From: a virus
Direction: 5' to 3' (one strand)
IMG/VR virus record: IMGVR_UViG_3300044630_003130
Span: 1 to 34,649 of that record
DNA: 34,649 nt
A program made the translations under genes and the position numbers. Below the pieces are notes generated by a model. The model saw only the letters and a program-made list of their open reading frames with translations, did no database searches and was not told the DNA's origin. Positions 9,085 to 17,499 of this stretch are shown piece after piece (positions within the stretch are counted from its first letter, which is position 1; each line of letters starts with the position of its first letter).

Positions 9085-10326
9085 AATACAATCTTTGTTC
9101 AAATAGCATCCTTTAGAGACCCCCAACTTATTCCAACATTAGAAGATATGATTGCAAACGCAAAGTATCCAGAAAACTTGCGAATAGGAATTTGTAATCA
9201 GTATAACACAGAAGATGAATTTAATTTAGATAAATTCAGAGACGATGATAGATTTAGAATTGATAATGTCTTAGACACAGAATCAAAAGGTGTTTGTTGG
9301 GCAAGACATATGGTACAACAAAGATATAGCGGAGAAACTTATACATTACAGATTGATTCTCATATGCGTTTTGAAAAAGATTGGGATAAAACTTTAATTA
9401 AAATGTTAAAGGATTTACAAAAGAAAGGTTATAAAAAACCATTACTTACTGGTTATGTATCTTCTTTTGATCCAGACAATGACCCAAAAGGAAGAGTAAC
9501 GGAACCTTGGAGAATGGCTTTTGATAGATTTACACCGGAAGGTTGTGTTTTCTTTTTACCAGAAACAATACCGGGATGGAAAGATTTAAAGGAACCAATA
9601 ACTGCCAGATTTTATTCGGCACATTTTTGTTTTACATTAGGTGAGTTTTCAATTGAGGTTCAACACGATCCAGAATATTATTTTCACGGAGAAGAAATCT
9701 CAATTGCTGTTAGAGCATACACATATGGTTATGATTTATTTCACCCACATAAAGTTGTTATTTGGCATGAATATACAAGAAAGAATAGAACAAAACATTG
9801 GGATGTTGATTCAGAGTGGTATAAGAAAAATGAGTCATCACATAAAAGAAATAGAGAGTTATTGGGTGTTGATGGTTTGGTATTTTCTGGTGATAGTTCA
9901 TTATATTTTGGAACCGAAAGAACAATTAAAGATTATGAAAAGTATTCCGGAATCCTTTTTGAGAAAAGAGCCGTACAACAATATACAATAGATAAACAAT
10001 ATCCACCAAATCCATACGATTATAAAACAGAAGAAGAATGGAGAGATAGTTTCCTTTCAATATTCAAACATTGTATTGACCTTTCATTTGATATGGTTAA
10101 AGAAACTGATTATGATTTTTGGGTTGTTGCATTTCATAATGAAAAAGATGAAACATTATTTAGAAAAGACGCGGACCCAAATGAAATTGCAATGATGAAA
10201 AGGGATCCGGATAGATATTGTAAAATATGGAGAGAATTTAATACAACGGAAAAACCGAAGTATTGGGTGGTTTGGCCACATAGTACATCAAAAGGTTGGT
10301 GTGATAGAATAACTGGAAATTTATGA
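9082..10326 (+). CDS. GT60-like N-acetylglucosaminyltransferase (Skp1/mucin-type)
   Basis: This 414-residue protein matches the eukaryote-like GT60 group of GlcNAc transferases. It starts IFVQIASFRDPQLIPTLEDM (4-23), the family's 'iFVsIaSYRDpel..Tl..l' opening. CWARHMVQQRY (72-82) and LQIDSHMRFEKDWD (89-102) carry the modified DxD metal site (D92-S-H94). HGEE (202-205) and VIWHEY (226-231) are later conserved positions. Characterised GT60 enzymes are soluble and attach alpha-GlcNAc to hydroxyproline of Skp1 or to Thr of mucins. Downstream of a Pro/Thr-rich adhesin, that linker is an obvious candidate acceptor (inference). The gene is coupled to the next by an ATGA overlap. Confidence 0.78.
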   Translation: MNTIFVQIASFRDPQLIPTLEDMIANAKYPENLRIGICNQYNTEDEFNLDKFRDDDRFRIDNVLDTESKGVCWARHMVQQRYSGETYTLQIDSHMRFEKDWDKTLIKMLKDLQKKGYKKPLLTGYVSSFDPDNDPKGRVTEPWRMAFDRFTPEGCVFFLPETIPGWKDLKEPITARFYSAHFCFTLGEFSIEVQHDPEYYFHGEEISIAVRAYTYGYDLFHPHKVVIWHEYTRKNRTKHWDVDSEWYKKNESSHKRNRELLGVDGLVFSGDSSLYFGTERTIKDYEKYSGILFEKRAVQQYTIDKQYPPNPYDYKTEEEWRDSFLSIFKHCIDLSFDMVKETDYDFWVVAFHNEKDETLFRKDADPNEIAMMKRDPDRYCKIWREFNTTEKPKYWVVWPHSTSKGWCDRITGNL

Positions 10327-11027
10327 TAAAATTTAAAGATATTAAAATTGCTGATATTGGATTTTACATTAACCTAGACAAAAGAAAAGATAGGGAAGAA
10401 AAAATTGAGTCACAACTAAAAGAATTTAATTTTTCTGGTGTTGAGAGATTTTCGGCATTTAATGAATATGATGCAAATACTCTTAATTGTAAAAAAAGTC
10501 ACATAATTTTAATGAAAAAGTTACTTGATAGTAATTTTGAAACTTTATTGGTTTTGGAGGATGATTGTAAATTTTTAGATATTTTAAAGAATCAAGGTGA
10601 AAAAGTTTTTAATGATATTAATAATACTGATTGGGATTTATTTTGGTTAGGGTGTAGAAACAGAAAAGAACCAATAATATATAAAAATAATTGTTACCAA
10701 GTTTCATCAGTTTCATATTCACAATCTTATTTAATAAAACGAAATATGTGTGAATTTATTGTGAATAATTTTGATAATGAAAATTTTTTTAAACAACCTG
10801 TAACACCTGATGAATTATTAACATTATCACCATATGGTGCTGATGTTGTTTTAAATTCAGAAAAATATAATTTTTATAATTTAGAACAACCATTAAATTC
10901 TTTACCAACAATTTTTAAACATCTATGTTATAAGAAACCACTAACAACACAATACGCTTCATATAGTGATATATGGAACTCAGAAATTAATTACGAAGAT
11001 TATATAAAAAAAGGTTTCCCAAAATAA
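10323..11027 (+). CDS. Glycosyltransferase family 25
   Basis: The 234-residue product shows the family 25 pattern: FYINLDKRKDREEKI near the N-terminus (14-28; INLD-x-R-x-x-R is the hallmark), CKKSHIILMKKLL (56-68), and LLVLEDD (75-81), whose acidic cluster plays the DxD role. Family 25 enzymes include LPS galactosyltransferases and collagen hydroxylysine galactosyltransferases. The first codons overlap the stop of the GT60-like gene by four bases, so the two are translationally coupled and probably act on the same acceptor. The C-terminal SLPTIFKH stretch is also typical of the family. Sugar specificity cannot be read from the sequence. Confidence 0.85.
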   Translation: MIKFKDIKIADIGFYINLDKRKDREEKIESQLKEFNFSGVERFSAFNEYDANTLNCKKSHIILMKKLLDSNFETLLVLEDDCKFLDILKNQGEKVFNDINNTDWDLFWLGCRNRKEPIIYKNNCYQVSSVSYSQSYLIKRNMCEFIVNNFDNENFFKQPVTPDELLTLSPYGADVVLNSEKYNFYNLEQPLNSLPTIFKHLCYKKPLTTQYASYSDIWNSEINYEDYIKKGFPK

Positions 11028-11037
11028 AAAAATAATT

Positions 11038-11667
11038 ATGAAATTTGAAAATAAAATAAGTAAAAAATCAAACTTAATTGAAAATGATAGTTTGTCCATT
11101 TATAATAACTGGGCTGCCCAGCAAAACTGGAATGCTTTTGAGGTTTTCCATAATTTTTTAGAAAAAGTCAAACCAAAAAGAATAATTGAGATTGGGACTT
11201 CTCTTGGTGGTTTTACATCTTTTTTAAACTATACTTGTAAAAAATTAAATTTAGATTGTCACATTTTATCATATGATATTATAACACATCATTGGTATGA
11301 TGAAATGAGAAAAAATGGTATTGATTTGAGGATTGAAAATATATTTTACAATAATTACACTACAACAAAAAAAGAAGTTATTGATTTTATCCAGAAAGAT
11401 GGTTTGACATTAATATTGTGCGACGGTGGTGATAAAATAAAAGAGTTCAACCTACTTTCAAAATATATGAAAAAAGGTGATTTTATAATGACACACGATT
11501 ATGTTGAAACCAAAGAAAAATTTGATAATGAAATCTATTTAAAAATTTGGAATTGGCATGAAGTTTCCGAATCCGATTTACAAAAAGCATGTGAAGAAAA
11601 TGGTTTAATATCATATGATAAAGAAATATTTGATAATGTTGTTTGGGTTTGTAAAATTAAAAAATGA
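11038..11667 (+). CDS. Class I SAM-dependent methyltransferase (CmcI/Methyltransf_24-like)
   Basis: The protein has 209 residues. RIIEIGTSLGGFTSFL (48-63) is the SAM-binding glycine-rich loop with its acidic start. SYD (78-80) ends the second strand. LILCDGGD (125-132) and GDFIMTHDY are the later core strands and the metal/SAM-side motif of CmcI-like O-methyltransferases. In glycan clusters such proteins often O-methylate sugars; here it lies between GT25 and a two-domain transferase, so sugar methylation is the best guess. The next gene overlaps by ATGA. The class is clear, the substrate is not. Confidence 0.8.
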   Translation: MKFENKISKKSNLIENDSLSIYNNWAAQQNWNAFEVFHNFLEKVKPKRIIEIGTSLGGFTSFLNYTCKKLNLDCHILSYDIITHHWYDEMRKNGIDLRIENIFYNNYTTTKKEVIDFIQKDGLTLILCDGGDKIKEFNLLSKYMKKGDFIMTHDYVETKEKFDNEIYLKIWNWHEVSESDLQKACEENGLISYDKEIFDNVVWVCKIKK

Positions 11668-13334
11668 ATAATTTAACATTAGTAACAGGTTTATGGGATA
11701 TAGGTAGGGGAGAACTATCTGACGGATGGTCAAGATCTTTTGACCATTATCTTGAGAATTTTTCAAAACTATTAAAGGTTGAGAACAATATGATAATTTT
11801 TGGTGACCAAAGATTAAAAGAGTTTGTTTTCAAATATAGGACAGAAGAAAATACACAATTTATTTTAAGAGATTTAAATTGGTTTAAAAATAATGAGTTT
11901 TATGATTTAATCCAAAAAGTTAGAACAAATTCTTCTTGGTATAATCAAGTTGGCTGGTTAAGAGAATCAACACAGGCAAGACTTGAGATGTATAATCCTC
12001 TTGTTATGTCAAAGATGTTTTTATTACACGACGCAAAACTTTTAGATAAGTTTAATTCAAAATTATTATACTGGATTGATGCCGGACTTGTAAATACAGT
12101 TCATCCAGGATATTTTACACACGACAAAGTTTTAGATAAGGTACCAAAGTTATTTAACAAATTTACATTTGTTTGTTTTCCATATAATGCTGACACAGAA
12201 GTTCACGGATTTAAATATGATAAGATGTGTGAACTTGCAAATAAGAAAACAGAAGTTGTTGCTCGTGGAGGATTTTTTGGTGGAGATAAAGATTCAATAG
12301 CTCAGATGAATGTTCTTTATTATAACTTGATGCTGGAAACATTAAAATCTGGTTTAATGGGAACCGAAGAATCTTTATTCACAATCTTACTTTATCAACA
12401 TCCATCAATTATTGATTATGTTGAAATTGAATCAAATGGTTTACTATATAAGTTTTTTGAAGATTTAAAAAATAACCAAGTATTAATAAAATCACAAGGA
12501 AAAAAGATTGTTCAAAATTATAATGGTGATGTTGGTCTTTATGTAATTACATTTAACTCACCAAAACAATTTGAAACCTTAATTAAATCAATGTTAGATT
12601 ATGATTCAGATTTTATTCATAAAACAAAAAAGTTTCTTCTTGACAACTCAACGGATTTAACAACAACGCCTTTATATCTAAAACTATGTGAGGAATATAA
12701 ATTTGAGCATATTAAAAAGAATAACATTGGTATTACCGGTGGTAGACAATTTATTGCAGAACATTTTAATGACCAAGAAAATCTTTCACATTACTACTTC
12801 TACGAAGATGATATGAATTTTTACAACGGAAAAGATATTACTTGTAAAAATGGTTTTATAAGAAAGATTGATAATTTATATCAAAAAAGTTTAGAAATAA
12901 TAAAAAAGGAAAATTTTGATTTTTTAAAATTAAATTTCACAGAGTTTTATGGTTCACACAACAAACAATGGTCGTGGTATAATGTAAGTCAAGAATTTAG
13001 AAAAAGTCATTGGCCAAACAATCAAACGTTGCCAAAACAAGGTCTTGACCCAAATTCGCCAAACTTAGAATTTAAACATATACAATCACATAAAGGACTT
13101 CCTTATGTATCCGGAGAAATATATTTATCCAATTGGCCAATTCTTATGACAAAAGAAGGAAACTATAATTGTTATATTAAAACAAAGTTCCAACATCCAT
13201 ATGAACAGACCTTGATGTCAAATTGTTATCAAGAAACAATTAAAGGAAATGTTAATCCAGGATTACTTCTTGCAACACCAACAGAACACAATCGTTTTGA
13301 ATTTTATGATGGATCTTTAAGAAAAGAATGTTAA
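11664..13334 (+). CDS. HtrL/YibB-type protein fused to a GT2-like glycosyltransferase
   Basis: The 556-residue product has two parts. Residues 1 to about 280 match the HtrL/YibB (WlaTC) family. Features are LVTGLWDIGRG near the N-terminus (6-16), NNMIIFGDQRLKEFV, the central YWIDAG (136-141), and a C-terminal ARGGFFGG and GTEES region. Residues 291-556 are a second nucleotide-sugar-transferase-like domain starting GLYVITFNSPKQFETLIKS. It contains YFYEDDMNF (378-386), where EDD is the likely metal site as in GT2 enzymes. YibB-like proteins are usually single-domain. The gene is coupled to the methyltransferase by ATGA and closes the second glycan operon. A promoter box follows directly after its stop. 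Confidence 0.75.
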   Translation: MNNLTLVTGLWDIGRGELSDGWSRSFDHYLENFSKLLKVENNMIIFGDQRLKEFVFKYRTEENTQFILRDLNWFKNNEFYDLIQKVRTNSSWYNQVGWLRESTQARLEMYNPLVMSKMFLLHDAKLLDKFNSKLLYWIDAGLVNTVHPGYFTHDKVLDKVPKLFNKFTFVCFPYNADTEVHGFKYDKMCELANKKTEVVARGGFFGGDKDSIAQMNVLYYNLMLETLKSGLMGTEESLFTILLYQHPSIIDYVEIESNGLLYKFFEDLKNNQVLIKSQGKKIVQNYNGDVGLYVITFNSPKQFETLIKSMLDYDSDFIHKTKKFLLDNSTDLTTTPLYLKLCEEYKFEHIKKNNIGITGGRQFIAEHFNDQENLSHYYFYEDDMNFYNGKDITCKNGFIRKIDNLYQKSLEIIKKENFDFLKLNFTEFYGSHNKQWSWYNVSQEFRKSHWPNNQTLPKQGLDPNSPNLEFKHIQSHKGLPYVSGEIYLSNWPILMTKEGNYNCYIKTKFQHPYEQTLMSNCYQETIKGNVNPGLLLATPTEHNRFEFYDGSLRKEC

Positions 13335-13338
13335 GATA

Positions 13339-13345
13339 TATTTAT
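13339..13345 (+). promoter_or_regulatory. Putative phage promoter box TATTTAT
   Basis: GATATATTTATTGTAAAA starts right after the stop of the preceding gene, with the box 15 bases before the 13361 ATG. The sequence is almost the same as at 4493. Confidence 0.6.
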
Positions 13346-13360
13346 TGTAAAAAACAATAG

Positions 13361-13825
13361 ATGGAATTTTTTATCCGAAAAAACTCAACATTACCATTAT
13401 TAAAAATACAAGTAGTAAAAGACGGTCGTAGTGACTACAATCATTTTATGGAATATATTGAAGAGTCTGCAATCTTCTTTTCAATGATTGATGTTGAAAC
13501 CGGTATTCCAAAGATAGTTACAAGACCTGCCGGGTTTGTTGCAAAAACCGGAATGGATCCAAATGCGCCAACAGAATATTATGTGTATTACCAGTTTTCA
13601 AATTTTGACACAAGAAAACCAGGAAGATTTGAGGGTCAATTTTTATTTAGAAATGACGAAGGAACTTTAATACTTCCAATAAGAGAAAAATTATTTATTA
13701 ATATTCAAGATAGTTTTATAGCTGATGACCTTCCATATGAAACTTGTTATGTGTCAGAATTTCCTTGTTGTTTAAAAACACCAGTAATACCAGTTACAAC
13801 CACAACAACAACCTCACCAATTTAA
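13361..13825 (+). CDS. Small putative virion protein with Thr-rich tail
   Basis: I do not recognise the family. The 154-residue product looks beta-rich. It starts MEFFIRKNSTLPLLKIQVVK, contains MIDVETGIPKIVTRPAGFVA and a YYVYYQF strand, then FEGQFLF and LILPIREKLFI. That order resembles N-terminal domains of phage baseplate or fibre-attachment proteins (a parallel, not a match). It ends in CCLKTPVIPV followed by six threonines and SPI, a short mucin-like tail recalling the Pro/Thr linkers upstream. It has its own promoter-like box, stands just before the two beta-roll fibres, and may connect them to the baseplate. No catalytic motif or membrane segment is visible. Confidence 0.55.
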   Translation: MEFFIRKNSTLPLLKIQVVKDGRSDYNHFMEYIEESAIFFSMIDVETGIPKIVTRPAGFVAKTGMDPNAPTEYYVYYQFSNFDTRKPGRFEGQFLFRNDEGTLILPIREKLFINIQDSFIADDLPYETCYVSEFPCCLKTPVIPVTTTTTTSPI

Positions 13826-13871
13826 ATTTTATTATTTTATAATAATAATTTTCACTTTTGTCATATATCAA

Positions 13872-13878
13872 TATTTAT
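13872..13878 (+). promoter_or_regulatory. Putative phage promoter box TATTTAT
   Basis: AATATTTATAAAATAAAA lies in the 64-base gap after 13825; the box ends 11 bases before the 13890 ATG (leader AAAACTATG). An AT-only imperfect hairpin at about 13824-13850 could be a weak terminator of the previous gene. Confidence 0.55.
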
Positions 13879-13889
13879 AAAATAAAACT

Positions 13890-15245
13890 ATGGCAGATAA
13901 AACGATACCTCAGTTACCCAATTTATTAGCATCTGGTGTAACACCAAATGATTTACTTGTTATTGTAAATTATGATTTACCAAGTGGAACTACAAAAAAT
14001 ATAAAAGCATTTGATTTACAATCATATATTAATTCTGGTGTTATATCACTTACCGGATCAACATATAACCCAACAATCGGTGTTTTGTCATTTACAAATA
14101 GTACTGGTGGTACTGTAACTGTTTCTGGATTTACAACTGGTGGTACTGGAACTTCATTATACGAAGTTGGTACTGGTTTAGATTCAACACAAAGAATTGG
14201 TGTTGGTGCTGAAGCAAGTGGTCCTTTTTCAACAGTAAGTGGTGGTCGTAGCAATACATCAATAGGAGATTGTTCAACCGTAAGCGGTGGACAAAATAAT
14301 ACATCAAGTGGGTTATACTCAACAGTAAGCGGTGGTTATACTAACACGTCAATCGGATCCTGGTCAACTATAAATGGTGGACTACAAAACACGGCAAATG
14401 GACAACATTCAATTGTGGGTGGAGGAAGACTAAACAAATCAATTTGTTATAACTCAACTGTAAGTGGTGGATATTGTAATATATCAAACAACATTGGCTC
14501 AACTATAAGCGGTGGACAAAATAACACATCAAGTGGTTCTTATTCAACAATAAGTGGTGGTAAACTTAACACAGTAAGTGGTTCTTATTCAACCATAAGT
14601 GGTGGCTCAGGAAACACAGCAAATTGCGATTATTCATTTATTGGTGGTGGCTCAGGAAACACAGCAAATTGTGAATATTCAACTATTATTAATGGTTATG
14701 GTAATAATGGTAATGGTTTTGGTAGTTTTATTGGTAATGGAGAATATAATACAACTTTAGGTCCTGGAAATTTCATTGGTGCTGGTAGATTTAATACTAC
14801 TTGTGGTTGTGCTAATTCATTTATTGGTGCCGGTAGATTTAATAGCGTACTTACAACAAGAGCTGGGATTGTTAGTGGTTGTAATAATGTTGCTCAGGGG
14901 ATAGATTCATTTATAGGCGCCGGTATGAATAATACCACAGCTTCTTGTTATAATGTGATTGGTGGTGGTTCTGGAAATACAACCACATGTCGACTTAGTA
15001 TTATAGGTGGTGGTTCTGATAATACAATAAACGGAGTTTGTGGTGGTATTTTAGGTGGTGTCGGAAATTTTATTTCTCACGATTGTTCATTTATTATTGG
15101 GCAAAGTATTACAACATCTTGTCCAAACACAACTTATGTGAATTGCTTGAGTATTGTTAATTTACCTAGTAGTTGTACTGGATTACCATCTGGATCTATT
15201 TGGTATGATAGTGCTGATTCGTGTACTATAAAATATGTACCATAA
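13890..15245 (+). CDS. Beta-roll (YadA-head-like) tail fibre protein, Cys-rich
   Basis: The protein has 451 residues. The N-terminus (residues 1-50) has the fibre-type opening K-T-I-P-Q-L-P followed by NDLLVIVNYD; the next gene shares it. Residues about 110-410 are 15-residue repeats of the form STVSGGxxNTSSGxY, typical of left-handed parallel beta-rolls such as YadA heads. The C-terminus (LPSGSIWYDSAD) resembles a fibre tip. About fourteen cysteines fall at recurring turn positions in the second half (ANCDY, ANCEY, TTCGCANS, TTCR, GVCGG). The SGG-repeat character also resembles the strand-loop-strand repeats that TibC/Aah enzymes heptosylate, making it a candidate acceptor of the 517 gene. 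It is presumably a trimeric host-recognition fibre. Confidence 0.75.
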   Translation: MADKTIPQLPNLLASGVTPNDLLVIVNYDLPSGTTKNIKAFDLQSYINSGVISLTGSTYNPTIGVLSFTNSTGGTVTVSGFTTGGTGTSLYEVGTGLDSTQRIGVGAEASGPFSTVSGGRSNTSIGDCSTVSGGQNNTSSGLYSTVSGGYTNTSIGSWSTINGGLQNTANGQHSIVGGGRLNKSICYNSTVSGGYCNISNNIGSTISGGQNNTSSGSYSTISGGKLNTVSGSYSTISGGSGNTANCDYSFIGGGSGNTANCEYSTIINGYGNNGNGFGSFIGNGEYNTTLGPGNFIGAGRFNTTCGCANSFIGAGRFNSVLTTRAGIVSGCNNVAQGIDSFIGAGMNNTTASCYNVIGGGSGNTTTCRLSIIGGGSDNTINGVCGGILGGVGNFISHDCSFIIGQSITTSCPNTTYVNCLSIVNLPSSCTGLPSGSIWYDSADSCTIKYVP

Positions 15246-15272
15246 AAAAATAATTAAAACAAAAATATAAAA

Positions 15273-17495
15273 ATGGCAAATAAAAGAATATCACAATTAC
15301 CATATGTTGGAAATACGGGTTATACATCATTAGATATAATGCCAATTGTAAACTATGATGTATCAAGTGGTACAACAAAACATACACCAATTGTTCAGTT
15401 TAAAACTTATATTTTAAGTGGACTTACGGATGTATTTGTAACTGGAGGAACGTACTCAAATGGTACAACAACATTTACAAATAGTACTGGTGGAACATTT
15501 TCAGTAACTGGATTTACAACTGGTACAACACTATACGAAGTTGGTACCGGAGTAAACTCAACACAAAGAGTAAATGTTAGTGCCGATGCTAGCGGGGATT
15601 ATTCTGTTGTTGCTGGGGGCTCAGGTAACACATCAATAGCAACAGCGTCAGTCGTAAGTGGTGGTGGGTATAATACTTCAAGTGGTTTTGCGTCAACAAT
15701 AGCTGGTGGTGGGTATAATACTTCAAATAATACTGGATCAACAATAAGTGGTGGTTTTTGTAACACATCAAGTGGTTTTGCGTCAACAATAGCTGGTGGT
15801 TTTTGTAACACATCAAGTGGTTTTGTGTCAACAATAGCTGGTGGTGAAAGAAATACTATTGGTACATTTTCATCATATTGTTCTTGTCCAATATTTGGAT
15901 CCGCAATTGGTGGTGGTTCAAATAATACAATTTCATCTTACAGTGCTTATTATGAAAGTTACGGTAATACAATTGCCGGAGGAACTTGTAACACAACAGT
16001 ATCTTCATATTATAATGGACAAACAATCGGTGGGGGTGCTTGTAATTTAACATCTTCAGATTTTGCAACAGTTAGTGGTGGTGCTTGTAACAAATCATTA
16101 AGTCCATATTCATTTATTGGTGGTGGTGTTAGAAATATAAATTTTGGTAATTCTTCTGTAATTACTGGTGGTAATGATAATGAAATTGGTCAAGGAGCTG
16201 GTTTTTCTGGTGCAATATTAAGTGTTAAACTTTTAACCTATACTGGAACTGGTGTTTCGGATGGGATATACTCCTCAAATGTAACGTTAGGTAGTGGATC
16301 TGGTGGCGTTCTTCAAATTCAATTTAAAGGTAATGTACCAATAGTAAATGCAATTTTAAATGGTGGTGTAAATTACCAAGTTGGTGATATAATTGTTTTA
16401 TTAGGTACAGATTTTACCGGAGGGTCAACACCAACTGAAGATATAATTTTAGAAATAATAAAAGTAACAACCTCAATACCTGGAATTAGTGATTTTATTG
16501 GTGGAGGACAGTTAAATACAATAACAAGTTGTTATAGCTTTATTGGTGGAGGTACAAATAACACATCTTATGATTGTAATTTTACATTTATTGGCGGTGG
16601 TAATTCAAATACCACAAATTCCTGTTGTTCTACAATTGTTGGTGGTGAATTAAATATAATATCAGGTTGTACTTATGGTTCATTTATTGGTGGAGGAACC
16701 TGCAACACATCAATAATATCAACAAATTCTATAATTACTGGTGGATTTTTAAACACAAGTATAAATAGTGACCATTCTGTAATATCTGGTGGTAAAGGTA
16801 ATAAAAATATTAACGCCCCTAATTCAACAATAAGTGGTGGATATAAAAATAATACTATTTGTTTTGCCAATTTTATTGGTGGTGGTCAAAATAATACAAC
16901 ATCAGGTACTTACTCAACCATAGGTGGTGGTTTTAGTAATACAGGATTTGGTAATAGTTCGGTAATAGGTGGTGGTTGTAAAAATACAATCAATAATCAA
17001 TACGGTTCTATTTTAGGTGGTTCCGGAAATACAATAAATCACGACTTCTCAAGTGCCGTTGGTAAAGATGTCACGTCAGTTTCAGCTTGTACATTCCACG
17101 TAAATTATTTGGTGTTACAAAATACGCCAGAAACAGATAGTACTAATAACAATTTCTTGGTTAGAGACACATCAACAGGTATTTTAAAAACAAGAGATAT
17201 TTCTCAATCAGCAAACTACTCAACAAGTGCTATAACATCCTCACAAACCTTAACTTGGGATAAAGTATATTGGGGTGTTAGTGGATCATCAAATGTTGAT
17301 TTAACATTACCAACAACAACGTCAAGAGACGGGTATTATTTAGTCATAAAAGACGAAGCCGGAACTTCCGGGTCTTTTAGAATAAGATTAACACCGGCAT
17401 CTGGTTTGATTGACGGAAATTCATATGTTGATATGAATATAAACTATATGTCTCTTACCATTATGGTGAGAAACGGAAATTGGTATTTAATTTAA
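15273..17495 (+). CDS. Long beta-roll tail fibre protein, paralogue of the preceding gene
   Basis: This 740-residue protein shares the N-terminal attachment region of its neighbour (ISQLP, then LDIMPIVNYDVSSGTTKHT and TGGTFSVTGFTTG). Repeats of the SGGxxNTSSGFASTIAGG type fill residues about 105-310 and 405-600. An unrelated beta domain interrupts them at about 310-405 (AILSVKLLTYTGTGVSDGIY, then GGVNYQVGDIIVLLG). After a further segment, residues about 645-740 form a C-terminal domain (SSQTLTWDKVYWGVSG, VDLTLPTTTSRDGYYLVIKD, ending MVRNGNWYLI) typical of phage fibre tips. The gene starts 27 bases after the paralogue with no promoter box between them, so they are probably co-transcribed. It is likely a trimeric receptor-binding fibre. 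Confidence 0.75.
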   Translation: MANKRISQLPYVGNTGYTSLDIMPIVNYDVSSGTTKHTPIVQFKTYILSGLTDVFVTGGTYSNGTTTFTNSTGGTFSVTGFTTGTTLYEVGTGVNSTQRVNVSADASGDYSVVAGGSGNTSIATASVVSGGGYNTSSGFASTIAGGGYNTSNNTGSTISGGFCNTSSGFASTIAGGFCNTSSGFVSTIAGGERNTIGTFSSYCSCPIFGSAIGGGSNNTISSYSAYYESYGNTIAGGTCNTTVSSYYNGQTIGGGACNLTSSDFATVSGGACNKSLSPYSFIGGGVRNINFGNSSVITGGNDNEIGQGAGFSGAILSVKLLTYTGTGVSDGIYSSNVTLGSGSGGVLQIQFKGNVPIVNAILNGGVNYQVGDIIVLLGTDFTGGSTPTEDIILEIIKVTTSIPGISDFIGGGQLNTITSCYSFIGGGTNNTSYDCNFTFIGGGNSNTTNSCCSTIVGGELNIISGCTYGSFIGGGTCNTSIISTNSIITGGFLNTSINSDHSVISGGKGNKNINAPNSTISGGYKNNTICFANFIGGGQNNTTSGTYSTIGGGFSNTGFGNSSVIGGGCKNTINNQYGSILGGSGNTINHDFSSAVGKDVTSVSACTFHVNYLVLQNTPETDSTNNNFLVRDTSTGILKTRDISQSANYSTSAITSSQTLTWDKVYWGVSGSSNVDLTLPTTTSRDGYYLVIKDEAGTSGSFRIRLTPASGLIDGNSYVDMNINYMSLTIMVRNGNWYLI
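15660..15839 (+). repeat. 45-bp tandem repeats in fibre gene
   Basis: Four 45-bp units start at 15660, 15705, 15750 and 15795, each opening GGTGGT. The last two differ at a single base (GCG versus GTG codon). They encode the 15-residue beta-roll repeat. Confidence 0.85.
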
Positions 17496-17499
17496 TATT

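Noticed and set aside
1-13334. Glycosyltransferases acting on phage DNA bases (as in T4 glucosylation)
   Set aside because: No base-modifying partners such as dCMP hydroxymethylase are present in the window, and the families (GT8, GT9, GT25, GT60) act on proteins or glycans. It cannot be fully excluded without the rest of the genome.
14215-15110. CRISPR-like regular repeats in the fibre genes
   Set aside because: The repeats are in frame, imperfect, 45 bp, with no spacers; they encode beta-roll repeats.
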